DNA from: Paenibacillus pabuli | GTDB lineage: Bacteria > Bacillota > Bacilli > Paenibacillales > Paenibacillaceae | Assembly: GCF_039831995.1 (NCBI RefSeq) | Contig: NZ_JBDOIO010000004.1 | Span: forward strand, 558,001 to 622,000 | DNA: 64,000 nt | Reading direction: 5' to 3' | Part shown: in pieces, positions 29,860-39,282 of the stretch | Numbering within the stretch: the first letter of the stretch is position 1 | How the letters are laid out: each line of letters opens with the position of its first letter | The notes under the pieces: model-generated | What the model saw: the letters and a program-made list of their open reading frames with translations, nothing else | Told to the model about the DNA's origin: nothing | Databases searched by the model: none | Made by a program: the position numbers and the translations under genes

Positions 29860-31668
29860 ATGCATGTACAACTAAAAAGAAGAATTTATGTTGGTTGTGT
29901 CTTCCTGACCTTCATTTTTGCAATCCTTATCCTTCGTCTCGGGTGGATTCAGATGATTCAGGTGAATCGAGTCATGCCGGGATTTCAGCGAACGGTTCGT
30001 GAGATGTCGGTTTTGCAGCGTGAACGGGGGGTTATGCTTGACCCAGGCCGGGGACAGATCACGGACCGAAAGGGAAAATCGTTAACGGGAAACCTGCAAT
30101 GGGGGCTTGTGCTTTTTCCGCACTCTGGACAAAGGAATGACCAATCCATGATGAATACGACAAACGTCAGATGGAAGCAGCTGGCAGCTATACTACATAC
30201 GGATACAACACGGCTCATGAAAGAGTGGGAGCAGGGATATGCTCCTCATTTCTGGACAGCAGGCACACATCAACCGATGGTATTGGATAAGGTACAAGTA
30301 GCGAAGCTTCGTGAATTCGAAGAAGACGGCGCCAGCGTATATCCCGTGATGTCACGTTATGAAAAAAGACGTACAGGCATGCAATGGCTAGGGTATCTGG
30401 CTGAACAACCTGAGGTTCTGAGTGTGAGAGATCATCATACAGATGAAGTGAAACAACCTTTTGCGCTGAAGTCCGGGGCAGCTGGGCTCGAAAGGACGCT
30501 TGACTCTCTATTGATGGGAATGGGCCCAACCTTGTTGACTCGAACGGTATCTGGTTCAGGTGAGGTTATTCCCGAATACCAACCAAGGGTTATTGCCCCG
30601 AGAAACAGTCACTATCCTTTAAAGGTGGAGACCACAGTCGATGCAGACATACAGCTAGGGGTAGAACGGATTGCGGAGGAATCGGGCATGGAAGAGGGGG
30701 CGATCGTTGTGCTTGACACGACAAATGCGGATGTACGCGGAATGGTCTCTGTTCCATTTTACGATCCGCAGCATGTGGATCCGGCCAACTCCTCCTGGGC
30801 GAATCGTGCTGTGCAGAGTGCTGTGCCTGGTTCGATTTTCAAAATTGTTACGGCTGCAGCAGCTCTGGAATCACAGGCTGTGTCCACCAAAGACACCTTT
30901 CATTGTGGCGGGGAATGGGGAAAATACGGGTTATCCTGCTGGAAAGAACATGGGCACGGCGATCTGAAGCTGGAACAGGGCTTCGCCGAGTCCTGTAATA
31001 TTGTTTTTGCCGAAACGGCCCGCCGCCTCAGTATGGAGCAATTGGAACGAACAGCCGATGCTTTGGGCTTGGCACGGACCATCGGTTGGGAGGGGAAGAA
31101 CATGGCTGGAATGCCGGTGCTGCGTCATTTTGATCACGAAGATGCAGGGCGGGTACGTACATCAGCAGTCTCCTCAGAGGATGAAGGAGCCCGGGTACAG
31201 ACAGCCATTGGTCAGCGAGATACCCGGGTATCCCCGCTGCAGGCGGCGAATCTGATTGTGACCCTGCTTCATGATGGCAATGTTCAGGCACCGCGGCTTG
31301 TACAGCGTATCCGATATGCTGATGGCGATGTGATGCTTGAGATGCCCTCGCATCAATCACCTTCAGAAGCCGGCCAGATCTCTCCCGCAACGTCTCATCA
31401 ACTCCTGAGATGGATGCGTGAGGTTGTGACGGATGGAACCGGAAAAACCCTGCAACGGGCGCGGTGGCACGTTGCAGGGAAGTCGGGTACCGCTCAGGTG
31501 GAACAGAATGGGCGGAAACGTAATCATCAATGGTTTATCGGATATGGCCCTATAGAGCAGCCTCGATATGCGGTCGCTGTTGTGGTCCAGAACGTAACAC
31601 CAGGTGGGCACCATCAGGCTACGGATATCTTTCGCCGTGTTATGGATTATTTGGCCGAATCATCATGA
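29860..31668 (+). CDS. Class B penicillin-binding protein (PbpI/YrrR-like transpeptidase)
   Basis: The 602-residue protein has a short cytosolic start, one membrane anchor (IYVGCVFLTFIFAILILRLG), a pedestal domain, and a transpeptidase domain with all three motifs: S325-IFK in AVPGSIFKIVTA, S378-CN in FAESCNIVFAE, and K541-SGT in AGKSGTAQVE. It cross-links peptidoglycan outside the membrane. I use the ATG at 29860 with AGGGAG about 9 bases upstream; the 39 upstream codons run back into the terminator hairpin. Position matches yrrR of B. subtilis. Its last 22 bases overlap the end of the opposing AI-2E gene. Confidence 0.92.
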   Translation: MHVQLKRRIYVGCVFLTFIFAILILRLGWIQMIQVNRVMPGFQRTVREMSVLQRERGVMLDPGRGQITDRKGKSLTGNLQWGLVLFPHSGQRNDQSMMNTTNVRWKQLAAILHTDTTRLMKEWEQGYAPHFWTAGTHQPMVLDKVQVAKLREFEEDGASVYPVMSRYEKRRTGMQWLGYLAEQPEVLSVRDHHTDEVKQPFALKSGAAGLERTLDSLLMGMGPTLLTRTVSGSGEVIPEYQPRVIAPRNSHYPLKVETTVDADIQLGVERIAEESGMEEGAIVVLDTTNADVRGMVSVPFYDPQHVDPANSSWANRAVQSAVPGSIFKIVTAAAALESQAVSTKDTFHCGGEWGKYGLSCWKEHGHGDLKLEQGFAESCNIVFAETARRLSMEQLERTADALGLARTIGWEGKNMAGMPVLRHFDHEDAGRVRTSAVSSEDEGARVQTAIGQRDTRVSPLQAANLIVTLLHDGNVQAPRLVQRIRYADGDVMLEMPSHQSPSEAGQISPATSHQLLRWMREVVTDGTGKTLQRARWHVAGKSGTAQVEQNGRKRNHQWFIGYGPIEQPRYAVAVVVQNVTPGGHHQATDIFRRVMDYLAESS

Positions 31669-32843
31669 TTCGTAGCCTGGACTCGAGCTTCAGCAGGTGA
31701 TTCCGTGTTCACGCCCGCTGCATCATCCGCAGGCGTACCCATGACTAACGGAGAAGAATCAAATTCATCTTTGGGCAGATGTATCCATCGCTGTAAATAG
31801 CCCTGCTGCAACAATTCCTTTAGCAAAATCAGCAGCACTGGAGATAGTACAACTCCGGCAAGGCCGAATATGGAGAGTGAGATCAGCATAAATGAAAGCA
31901 TCAGATATGCGGAAGACACCCCGATCGAGTTGCCGGATATTTTCGGTTCAAGCAGCTGGCGTGTCAGCATCGTAATCACGAGAACGACGATTAGACCAAT
32001 GGCCAAGCTGCTGTTACCTACGATGAACAGATAGACAATCCATGGAATAAATATGACGGGAACCCCCAGAAGAGGCACCAAATCAAATACCGCACAAACT
32101 GCAGCGATCGTAAAGGCATTATTGGTTCCAAGAATGAGCAGTCCAACATAAATCAATACAAAGGTAATCAACATCATGATCATCTGTGCCTTCAAGTACG
32201 AACGAATAGTTTTGAAGACATGATTACGCATAAAAGCCATAGCCGTCTTCAATGTTTTCGGTGTCTTGGCACGGGCAAACTTACGCCAGGATTCAATCTC
32301 GATACTGAGAAAGAAGGCAAGAATGATCGCAATCCCGAAGTTTGTAATAAAGGATGAAAATGAACTGAGAAATCCAATAATGAATTGTGCACCATTGGTC
32401 ACCCAACCGGACAGGAAACCGGTAAGTGTTGCAAAATAATCGTTTATCTTCTCGATAATACCAGGAGGAAGAGCATTCCACTTATCCTGAAGAAAGTAGG
32501 CTAGATTGGTGAACTCGCTCTGCAGCAGCTCCACATAGCGAGGAAAGTTATCCTGCAGATTAGATATTTGAGAGATGATAATCAGACCCACACCAAAAAA
32601 GGCAGCAACAATCAGTGCGAGAAAAAGCAAAACCGATATCGCGGCTCCCAGCGTTTTGGGCAGACCCCGGCGATTCAAAAAGCGGGCCAGCGGTTCAATC
32701 ATCCAGTAAACGATAAATGAAAGAAACACAGGTGCAGCCAATTGATACAACCGGCTAAAGCCATACATGATAAAATATACAGTTAACACAAGTAAAGCGA
32801 TGTCAAAAACAGTACGTCCATATTTTTTATAAAGCGGTAACAT
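31647..32843 (-). CDS. AI-2E family transporter / permease, second copy
   Basis: The 398-residue membrane protein shares the family layout of the one at 18142: LAAPVFLSFIVYWMIEPLAR, FGIAIILAFFLSIEIESWRK, VCAVFDLVPLLGVPVIFIPW, then a polar C-terminal tail (about 45 residues) rich in acidic residues. The substrate is unknown; relatives include Na+/H+ antiporters and YtvI-like sporulation-linked permeases. I start at 32843 because AAGGAG lies 8 bases upstream, not at the ATG eight codons earlier. It converges on the PBP gene and overlaps it tail to tail by 22 bases, with no terminator visible in between. Confidence 0.88.
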   Translation of the reverse strand: MLPLYKKYGRTVFDIALLVLTVYFIMYGFSRLYQLAAPVFLSFIVYWMIEPLARFLNRRGLPKTLGAAISVLLFLALIVAAFFGVGLIIISQISNLQDNFPRYVELLQSEFTNLAYFLQDKWNALPPGIIEKINDYFATLTGFLSGWVTNGAQFIIGFLSSFSSFITNFGIAIILAFFLSIEIESWRKFARAKTPKTLKTAMAFMRNHVFKTIRSYLKAQMIMMLITFVLIYVGLLILGTNNAFTIAAVCAVFDLVPLLGVPVIFIPWIVYLFIVGNSSLAIGLIVVLVITMLTRQLLEPKISGNSIGVSSAYLMLSFMLISLSIFGLAGVVLSPVLLILLKELLQQGYLQRWIHLPKDEFDSSPLVMGTPADDAAGVNTESPAEARVQATNHDDSAK

Positions 32844-33015
32844 GGGCAGGGCTCCTTCGTCCGTCATTCATTCCATTTATTGTACACGATCGGCTTGTTT
32901 TTTGGAAAACAGGATTTAAGAAAAGTTAAAATTGTGATAAAATTAAAGGCGATTTATTTTCCATAGTACTTCGGATTGGAGCAGTCATTCAGCAAGAGAA
33001 GCGGGGAATCAGAGC

Positions 33016-34440
33016 ATGACAAATTTACTTCAGAGCCTATTTTTATGGGCATTGTACATTTCATCTTTTTACGCCTTTATTCCAAGTTTGATCAGCAGAC
33101 TCTTCGGGCTGCGCGTGTTCAGGCGTGGGAAAAGCGATACACAGTTTGCATTAACATTCGATGATGGTCCCGATCCTGTATACACGCCAAGGTTGCTCCA
33201 GTTGCTGAAGCAATACGATGCCAAGGCGACTTTTTTTGTGGTTGGGGAGCATGCGGCCAGTCACCCGGAACTTATCCAGCACATTCATGAGCAGGGGCAT
33301 CTGATCGGAATCCATAACTATATTCACAAAACAAATTGGTTGATGCGGCCGCGTACGGTAAAAAGTCAGATACAGCGAACAGGCCAGATTATACAGGAAG
33401 TCACGGGGGTAAAGACCTGTTATTATCGTCCACCTTGGGGAATTATGAACCTGTTTGATTTTTTCAGCAGAAAGGATCGCCAGATTGTCCTGTGGTCTTC
33501 CATGTTCGAAGACTGGAGAAGCCGTGTCGGAGCCAAGAAATTGACGGAACGCATGCTGAAAGAGCTAAGAGGCGGAGAAGTCATGCTGCTGCATGACCGG
33601 GGCACCACGCTTGGGGCCGATGCACATGCACCCGAACAGATGCTTCAGGCTTTGGAAGTTGTACTGCAAGAGGCCGAGCGGCAGGGATTGCAAAGTGTAC
33701 GCATCGATACCTTGATGGGAGGAGGCATTACATTGAGTGAATCTCAGAAAACGAGTCCATCTCAGACCACATTATCCCCATGGAAACGAACTGTGGTTGC
33801 TGCATGGTTAGGCTGGGAGAAGTTGTTCCACTGGGTATACCATCTGCGAACAGCTTCGCCTGAAGATCCGTTGCTTCATTATCGATCCCGTGTATATCAC
33901 GGTGCGTTGGTTGAAATGAGCGAGGGGCAAGTCATTCGAAACGGGGATCCGGTTATTGAACTTCATTTTGATAATAAAAAATTATTCGAACTCGGCATGA
34001 CCTCGCGGTCCAGCATGCATCTGGCCATCCGTATGATTCGGGCCATGGAACAGCAGCTTCCCGATCTGGCACGGCAGATTGCATCGGAACCTGAACTTCG
34101 TTCTGCCAAAGCACTCTACGGTGTAAGCATGATTAATCGGGGACCGGAGAAATTCGGATTTACCGTTAAGGATCTGCCGCCGGGACCTTTCAGTTCGGCC
34201 TCTAAGGTATATCTCAAACTATTGCTTAGCGTGATTCATCCTTCAGGAACCAAGCGCCTGAAACAGCGATCCGAGCAATTGGTTCCCAAGATGATTGCCA
34301 TGCCGCTGGGTACATTAATGGAGCGTTACGGACAACATGCCCTTGTAGCTGCAACATCGGAACAGATGCAGACGGACTTGATTGAAGCTGAAACGGATGT
34401 GCTGTCCGGCGCTGAATTGAAAAACACACCAACAGGTTAG
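33016..34440 (+). CDS. Polysaccharide deacetylase fused to a YkoP-like C-terminal domain
   Basis: The 474-residue protein begins with a membrane segment (LLQSLFLWALYISSFYAFIP), then a NodB deacetylase domain with FALTFDDGPDPVYTP (catalytic Asp, metal Asp), GIHNYIH (metal histidines), YYRPPWGI and VMLLHDRG. From about residue 255 a second region (TVVAAWLGWEKLFHWVYHLR onward, with LHYRSRVYHG and IVELHFDNKK-like strands) resembles the YkoP family as I recall it. It probably deacetylates a cell-surface polysaccharide or lipid-linked glycan outside the membrane. The ribosome site is AAGCGGGG, weak. The gene is monocistronic. Confidence 0.83.
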   Translation: MTNLLQSLFLWALYISSFYAFIPSLISRLFGLRVFRRGKSDTQFALTFDDGPDPVYTPRLLQLLKQYDAKATFFVVGEHAASHPELIQHIHEQGHLIGIHNYIHKTNWLMRPRTVKSQIQRTGQIIQEVTGVKTCYYRPPWGIMNLFDFFSRKDRQIVLWSSMFEDWRSRVGAKKLTERMLKELRGGEVMLLHDRGTTLGADAHAPEQMLQALEVVLQEAERQGLQSVRIDTLMGGGITLSESQKTSPSQTTLSPWKRTVVAAWLGWEKLFHWVYHLRTASPEDPLLHYRSRVYHGALVEMSEGQVIRNGDPVIELHFDNKKLFELGMTSRSSMHLAIRMIRAMEQQLPDLARQIASEPELRSAKALYGVSMINRGPEKFGFTVKDLPPGPFSSASKVYLKLLLSVIHPSGTKRLKQRSEQLVPKMIAMPLGTLMERYGQHALVAATSEQMQTDLIEAETDVLSGAELKNTPTG

Positions 34441-34498
34441 TAAACAGTAAACAGAACGGTATTATTCATACTTAAATCGATTGTATCTATACCCATGC

Positions 34499-34544
34499 AA
34501 AAAGGGTTGCTCCCTTGCCAACACTGGCAGAGGAGCAACCCTTT
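34499..34544. terminator. Bidirectional terminator between deacetylase and ilvD
   Basis: AAAAGGGTTGCTCC and GGAGCAACCCTTTT pair, with TTGCC/GGCAG inside. T-runs occur on both strands. Confidence 0.9.
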
Positions 34545-34595
34545 TATTTTGTATTTTGCTTCCGATAGCAAAATCAATTGAAAGAACGAATGAAA

Positions 34596-36281
34596 TTAAA
34601 TGCTCAGAACTCCACCGTTACTTGCGTTGGTAACGAGTTTGGAATAACGAGCCAGATAACCGGTTTTTACTTTTGGCTCGAAACCTTTCCAGTTCGCACG
34701 GCGACGTTCAAACTCTTCGTCACTGATATGCAGTTCGATGATACGATTATTCAGGTCAAGTTCGATGATATCGCCTTCTTCAACAAAGGCAATTGGACCG
34801 CCTTCGGCTGCTTCCGGAGAGATGTGGCCGATACTGATACCGCGGGATGCACCAGAGAAACGTCCATCGGTGATCAGGCCGACTTTGGCACCGAGACCCA
34901 TACCTACGATCTGGGATGTTGGGGCAAGCATCTCAGGCATACCTGGTCCGCCTTTTGGTCCTTCATAACGGATAACGACAACGTGTCCTTCTTTTACTTT
35001 GCCGTTTGCAATACCTTCCAGTGCTTCTTCCTGAGAATCGAAGCAGATCGCAGGACCTTTGTGGTAGCCGCCAACCGAAGCATCAACCGCACCGACTTTG
35101 ATGATGGCGCCTTGCGGTGCAAGGTTACCGAACAATACAGCCAGTCCACCCTTTTCGGAGTGCGGGTTATCCAGCTTGTGGATAACATTCGTATCCTGAA
35201 TCTCTTGTCCCTCTACATTCTCACGAATAGTTTTACCTGTTACGGTAATACAATCAGCGTGGATCGCGCCTGGTTTCTTCAGCAATTCGTTCAGAACTGC
35301 ACTTACGCCGCCGGCATTGTGTACATCTTCAATGTGCAGGTCGGATGCAGGTGCAAGCTTCGCCAGATGAGGTACGCGGTTAGCCACTTCATTGATACGT
35401 TCGATTGGATATTCGATGCCTGCTTCATGAGCCAGAGCCAGTGTGTGCAGAACGGTGTTGGTTGAACCACCCATAGCCATATCCAGTGCGAATGCGTTGT
35501 CGATCGCTTCAACAGTAACGATATCGCGTGGTTTCAAATCCATTTTGATCAGTTCCATTAATTGTTTCGCGGATTGTTTAACAAACTCACGACGCTCAGG
35601 AGCTACAGCCAAAATGGTACCGTTACCTGGCATAGCCAGTCCCATGGCTTCAGCCAGACAGTTCATGGAGTTTGCTGTGAACATACCAGAGCAGGAGCCA
35701 CAAGTTGGGCAGCCGAACTGTTCAAGCTCGAGCAAGCTCTTATCGTCAATTTTACCTGCCTGGAATGCACCTACGCCTTCAAATACGGAAGTCAGGGACA
35801 GGGCCTTACCATTGCTGTCACGACCTGCTTTCATTGGCCCGCCGCTGACAAACACGGTAGGGATATTGCAGCGGAGTGCGCCCATCATCATGCCTGGTGT
35901 GATTTTATCACAGTTCGGGATACAGACCATGCCGTCGAACCAGTGCGCGGATACAACCGTCTCAACAGAATCGGCAATGATATCACGGCTTGGCAGCGAG
36001 TAACGCATGCCGATATGTCCCATGGCAATTCCATCGTCTACGCCGATGGTGTTGAATTCGAATGGAACGCCGCCGGCTTCACGAATGGCATCCTTAACAA
36101 TTTTACCGAATTCCTGCAGGTGAACGTGGCCAGGCACGATATCAATGTAAGAGTTACATACAGCGATAAACGGCTTGCCAAAGTCCTCTTCTTTAACGCC
36201 CGCTGCGCGGAGCAAACTCCGGTGTGGTGCACGGTCAAAACCTTTTTTGATCATATCGGAACGCATCTTATTGGCTGACAT
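34596..36281 (-). CDS. ilvD: Dihydroxy-acid dehydratase
   Basis: The 561-residue enzyme makes 2-keto acids for valine, leucine and isoleucine. It has the iron-sulfur cysteines in [19 protein letters not shown] [33 protein letters not shown] and [19 protein letters not shown], and the C-terminal [21 protein letters not shown] use the ATG at 36281 with GGGGGG about 8 bases upstream; the frame runs 27 codons further without similarity. Here ilvD stands alone rather than in an ilv-leu operon. I see no T-box in its leader. Confidence 0.96.
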   Translation of the reverse strand: MSANKMRSDMIKKGFDRAPHRSLLRAAGVKEEDFGKPFIAVCNSYIDIVPGHVHLQEFGKIVKDAIREAGGVPFEFNTIGVDDGIAMGHIGMRYSLPSRDIIADSVETVVSAHWFDGMVCIPNCDKITPGMMMGALRCNIPTVFVSGGPMKAGRDSNGKALSLTSVFEGVGAFQAGKIDDKSLLELEQFGCPTCGSCSGMFTANSMNCLAEAMGLAMPGNGTILAVAPERREFVKQSAKQLMELIKMDLKPRDIVTVEAIDNAFALDMAMGGSTNTVLHTLALAHEAGIEYPIERINEVANRVPHLAKLAPASDLHIEDVHNAGGVSAVLNELLKKPGAIHADCITVTGKTIRENVEGQEIQDTNVIHKLDNPHSEKGGLAVLFGNLAPQGAIIKVGAVDASVGGYHKGPAICFDSQEEALEGIANGKVKEGHVVVIRYEGPKGGPGMPEMLAPTSQIVGMGLGAKVGLITDGRFSGASRGISIGHISPEAAEGGPIAFVEEGDIIELDLNNRIIELHISDEEFERRRANWKGFEPKVKTGYLARYSKLVTNASNGGVLSI

Positions 36282-36593
36282 GGTGTATTTCCCCCCAAAT
36301 ATATAATATTGAGCAACATGAATGGAAATATAAATGGCAGTACATCTGTCGTTTAATTTCATCCGTACTCTAAAAAATAACCGACATGGCCGGCTTCGAG
36401 CTTCCCGTAGTTTATGAAATTCTTTGCTGCTTTAAACCCGTGAACAACCCGGTTTTTCTATAGAGTCTATCACAACCGTCGTCATATTTCTACAATCAAT
36501 AGAAAGAAGCCGTATCTCAATTTAATAGAGCTCGGCTTCCTCAACAGCAATATAATGTTGAGTAATTATTCGGAGAAGATACGGTGCGAAAGG
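36282..36593. other. 312-base gap between ilvD and the KGG gene
   Basis: It holds the ilvD leader, with its promoter presumably somewhere in 36380-36480 on the minus strand, and the terminator of the upstream KGG gene. No open frame, T-box core or clear CodY box is seen. Confidence 0.5.
36500..36540 (-). terminator. Terminator after the KGG stress protein
   Basis: On the minus strand GAAGCCG pairs with CGGCTTC, with GAGCTC/GAGAT-like inner pairing, followed by TTTCTATT. Confidence 0.65.
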
Positions 36594-36845
36594 CTAGTTG
36601 CTTCCGCCCTTGCGTCCTATCTCACGATAGAATTCTTTGGTATGCGTTTCGGAGGTTGCTTCGCCACCCTTGCGGCCAATCTCCTTGTAAAAATCGGAAT
36701 CATGAGCATCCGAGGTCGCTTCTCCACCTTTTTTGCCTATCATTTGGTAAAAGCTGCGGTCATGATTTTTGGAGGTGGCTCTGCCACCCAATCGGCCTGC
36801 TTCCTCGCGACTCATTTTTTGTCCAGCTGTCTGTGAACGTGCCAT
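36594..36845 (-). CDS. KGG-repeat general stress protein (GsiB-like)
   Basis: The 83-residue hydrophilic protein consists almost wholly of KGG-type repeats: REEAGRLGGRATSKNHDRSF, YQMIGKKGGEATSDAHDSDF, YKEIGRKGGEATSETHTKEF, then YREIGRKGGSN. Such LEA-like proteins (B. subtilis GsiB is the best known) are induced by stress and starvation and are thought to protect against drying. AAGGAG lies 9 bases before the ATG. I could not find a convincing SigB promoter (GTTT..GGGTAT) upstream. Confidence 0.9.
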   Translation of the reverse strand: MARSQTAGQKMSREEAGRLGGRATSKNHDRSFYQMIGKKGGEATSDAHDSDFYKEIGRKGGEATSETHTKEFYREIGRKGGSN

Positions 36846-36968
36846 TACAAATCACTCCTTAAAGGATAAGTTGTTTTTTGTAGCGCGTATCCCTACTTAC
36901 CACGTTGCTTCCAGCCTGAAACAAGCCGATTGTCTTGGAAAGTAAGGGGGCGAGGCGCATATGGACAT

Positions 36969-38009
36969 TCACGCGGAGCGTTTGAATATTTCACGGCGAT
37001 GCAGGGAAAACCGTGAGATATCCGGTTCAATGACGGGCCGAAAGGCGTGGCGTATCGCGGGTTGGGCCAATATTACAGCAAACATGACGGCAATGACAAC
37101 AATCACCGGAATGTATAGCCCGCTTTCAATATAATTATAAACTCCTGACCAGATCACAAGGCGAACAAGAAATCCGTGCAGGAGAAAAACATAAAGCGTA
37201 CGCCGTCCCATATCGGTCAGTTTGGATGTCAGAGAAGGTACCCAGGCCAGGAAGAGTGCTCCTGAGATCATTTCCAGCGCATAAATTGCAAGACGATATA
37301 TTCCGGCATACCACTCATGGTGACCGAGTTCAACATAAGTCATGCTGCCCATCAGCCAACCTGTGGAGATTTGGAGTCCTCCCAAACCTATCCATATCAA
37401 AAGAACAGCAGATAATACCGCTGCGGCACGACGCCCCCATCCTGTTCGTACATAGGAACGAATGGACGCTCCGTAGTCGTAACCGATCATGAAGAAAGGG
37501 AGAAACACAAACGTTCGGCTGAAACTGAGCCAAAATCCGTCCACAGGCAAGTAACCAGCGATTACTCCAAGTAGAATGGAGGCGATAAGCCGGTAAATCG
37601 GCTTCCACGACAAGGCTACCCTGAGCAGAAGTCTCCAGCAGAAATGGCTGGCCAGAAACCACAGCAGCAAATAAGGTGCAAAAAAAGACAGTTTCATGTG
37701 GGGGGTGTGGAACACCGTAAAATCCATTAAAGCATATAAAGATTGAAACAGAACGTATTGAAGCGCAATTTGTTTAAGCACTTTGCGTCCGGGTTCCCCT
37801 TGAGGGGCATGTCTGGCAAAGTATCCGGTAACCCACACGAATAACGGCATATGGAATGTATATATCCACAGGAACAGAGCCTCTGCTCCCGCAAAGCGTG
37901 TAATGAGCGGTTCAAGAGCATTGCCGACGAGTACGCAGACAATAAGCATAAACCGCAAGTTATAAAAAAATGATTCCTGATCACCACGGATTCCAATACG
38001 GTTGTTCAT
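36969..38009 (-). CDS. Membrane acyltransferase family protein (OafA/OpgC-like)
   Basis: The 346-residue protein has about ten hydrophobic helices and the early pattern FFYNLRFMLIVCVLVGNALE and YTFHMPLFVWVTGYFAR typical of acyltransferase-3 and related fucose 4-O-acetylase-like membrane proteins. The end YVFLLHGFLVRLVIWSGVYN also fits. It may transfer an acyl group to a surface glycan; donor and acceptor are unknown. GGAGGG lies 7 bases before the ATG at 38009. The open frame extends 76 codons further but the extra part is not protein-like. It is divergent from kdgK. Confidence 0.8.
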   Translation of the reverse strand: MNNRIGIRGDQESFFYNLRFMLIVCVLVGNALEPLITRFAGAEALFLWIYTFHMPLFVWVTGYFARHAPQGEPGRKVLKQIALQYVLFQSLYALMDFTVFHTPHMKLSFFAPYLLLWFLASHFCWRLLLRVALSWKPIYRLIASILLGVIAGYLPVDGFWLSFSRTFVFLPFFMIGYDYGASIRSYVRTGWGRRAAAVLSAVLLIWIGLGGLQISTGWLMGSMTYVELGHHEWYAGIYRLAIYALEMISGALFLAWVPSLTSKLTDMGRRTLYVFLLHGFLVRLVIWSGVYNYIESGLYIPVIVVIAVMFAVILAQPAIRHAFRPVIEPDISRFSLHRREIFKRSA

Positions 38010-38085
38010 GTTGTAACCCTCCTGTTGATCCCACGTTAAAGGCCATCTGTATCTTTCATAAGGGTAATACGGATGTGCAGTAATC

Positions 38086-38119
38086 ATTGTGATATAATTC
38101 ACAATAGAAAGCGCTATCC
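38086..38119. promoter_or_regulatory. Palindromic operator over a -10 box plus adjacent cre-like site
   Basis: ATTGTGA-TATAAT-TCACAAT at 38086-38105 is a perfect palindrome whose six-base spacer is itself a consensus -10 box. It is followed directly by TAGAAAGCGCTATCC (38105-38119), which resembles a catabolite responsive element. The site lies about 130 bases before kdgK and also upstream of the divergent acyltransferase. A regulator bound here would cover the promoter. The TGTGA-N6-TCACA form equals the CRP/FNR-type consensus. Confidence 0.6.
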
Positions 38120-38230
38120 TTTCCTGGAGCTGTGACAACAAAATGAACGAGCGGGATTGACAACGGTTGCATAGAGGATGACAATGGAAAAAGAAGATGA
38201 GGAATTGTAAATATAAGGAGGCAAGAAACG

Positions 38231-39196
38231 ATGTCAACGAATACCCGCCAAAGCCCTGAAATTGTTACATTCGGTGAAAGTATGGGTTTGCTGACAGCCA
38301 AGGATACAAGAGGACTTGAATACGCGGCTTCATTGGACAAGTCGTTTGGCGGCGCAGAGAGCAATCTGGCCATTGGTGTGTCTCGCCTGGGCCATACAAG
38401 CGGCTGGTTTGGGCGCTTGGGGCATGATCCCATCGGCACCATGATCTTAAAAGCGATTCGTGGTGAAGGTGTAGATGTATCCAGGGCACGATTGAGTGAC
38501 ACAGAGCCGACAGGTCTGATGATTCGTGAGAACGCTTCCGGGAAATCCTCTGTACATTATTATAGGAAACTATCCGCTGCAAGTGCCATGACTCCGGACG
38601 ATCTCGATCCGGACTACATTGCTGGGGCACAAATTCTGCACGTTACAGGCATAACTGCCGCTATAAGTCCTTCGGGTTTGTCTACAGTGGAAGCCGCTAT
38701 ACATATAGCCAAACAGGCTGGTGTAAAAGTAAGTTTTGATCCGAATCTGCGTCTTAAACTCTGGTCAGCAGAGCAGGCACGTCCGGTTTTGCTTCGTCTG
38801 GCAGAGCAGGCTGACTACTTTTTGCCGGGACTGGATGAGATGAAGCTTCTGTATGACGAACAGGATGAGCAGAGGGTATTTGAGCGTCTGTCAGCTCTGA
38901 GTGCAATCTCCATCGTCAAGGGCGGTCCTGATTTGACCTATGTATTGGTGAATGGTACCCTAACGGAAGTTCCGTACTTCAAGGCGGAACATGTGCTGGA
39001 TACGGTTGGAGCGGGAGATGGATTTTGTGCAGGGTTCCTATCAGGCCTGCTCAAGGGATACTCTCCGCAGGAAGCTACCCGGCTGGGTAATTTAACCGGT
39101 TCCATGGTAATACAGGCCGTGGGTGATTGGGAGGCGCTTCCGACATGGGAGCAAGTCGAGGCCAAGCTGAACAACGTAGCCCATGTTGAGCGCTAG
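38231..39196 (+). CDS. kdgK: 2-keto-3-deoxygluconate kinase (PfkB family)
   Basis: The 321-residue sugar kinase opens IVTFGESMGLLTAKDTRGLE, has the PfkB signature 1 region GGAESNLAIGVSRLGH and the C-terminal signature DTVGAGDGFCAGFLSGLL with the catalytic aspartate. It phosphorylates KDG to KDPG. The assignment over fructokinase or ribokinase rests on the next gene, a KDPG aldolase. AAGGAGG lies about 10 bases before the ATG. It is probably controlled by the palindrome and cre-like site upstream. Confidence 0.88.
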   Translation: MSTNTRQSPEIVTFGESMGLLTAKDTRGLEYAASLDKSFGGAESNLAIGVSRLGHTSGWFGRLGHDPIGTMILKAIRGEGVDVSRARLSDTEPTGLMIRENASGKSSVHYYRKLSAASAMTPDDLDPDYIAGAQILHVTGITAAISPSGLSTVEAAIHIAKQAGVKVSFDPNLRLKLWSAEQARPVLLRLAEQADYFLPGLDEMKLLYDEQDEQRVFERLSALSAISIVKGGPDLTYVLVNGTLTEVPYFKAEHVLDTVGAGDGFCAGFLSGLLKGYSPQEATRLGNLTGSMVIQAVGDWEALPTWEQVEAKLNNVAHVER

Positions 39197-39282
39197 TCGC
39201 TGCTGAAATCATGTAAGTCTCATCTTCGTTCTTCAATTGTAAGGCTTGCAATGACAACCACATTGATAAGGGAGAGAATGAA

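Noticed and set aside
34578..36278. Plus-strand open frames of 180-295 codons opposite ilvD
   Set aside because: All lie inside ilvD and show no domain or ribosome site.
36282..36500. Possible T-box or CodY site before ilvD
   Set aside because: There is no GGTGGTACCGCG-like core. The nearest CodY-like stretch has too many mismatches to claim.
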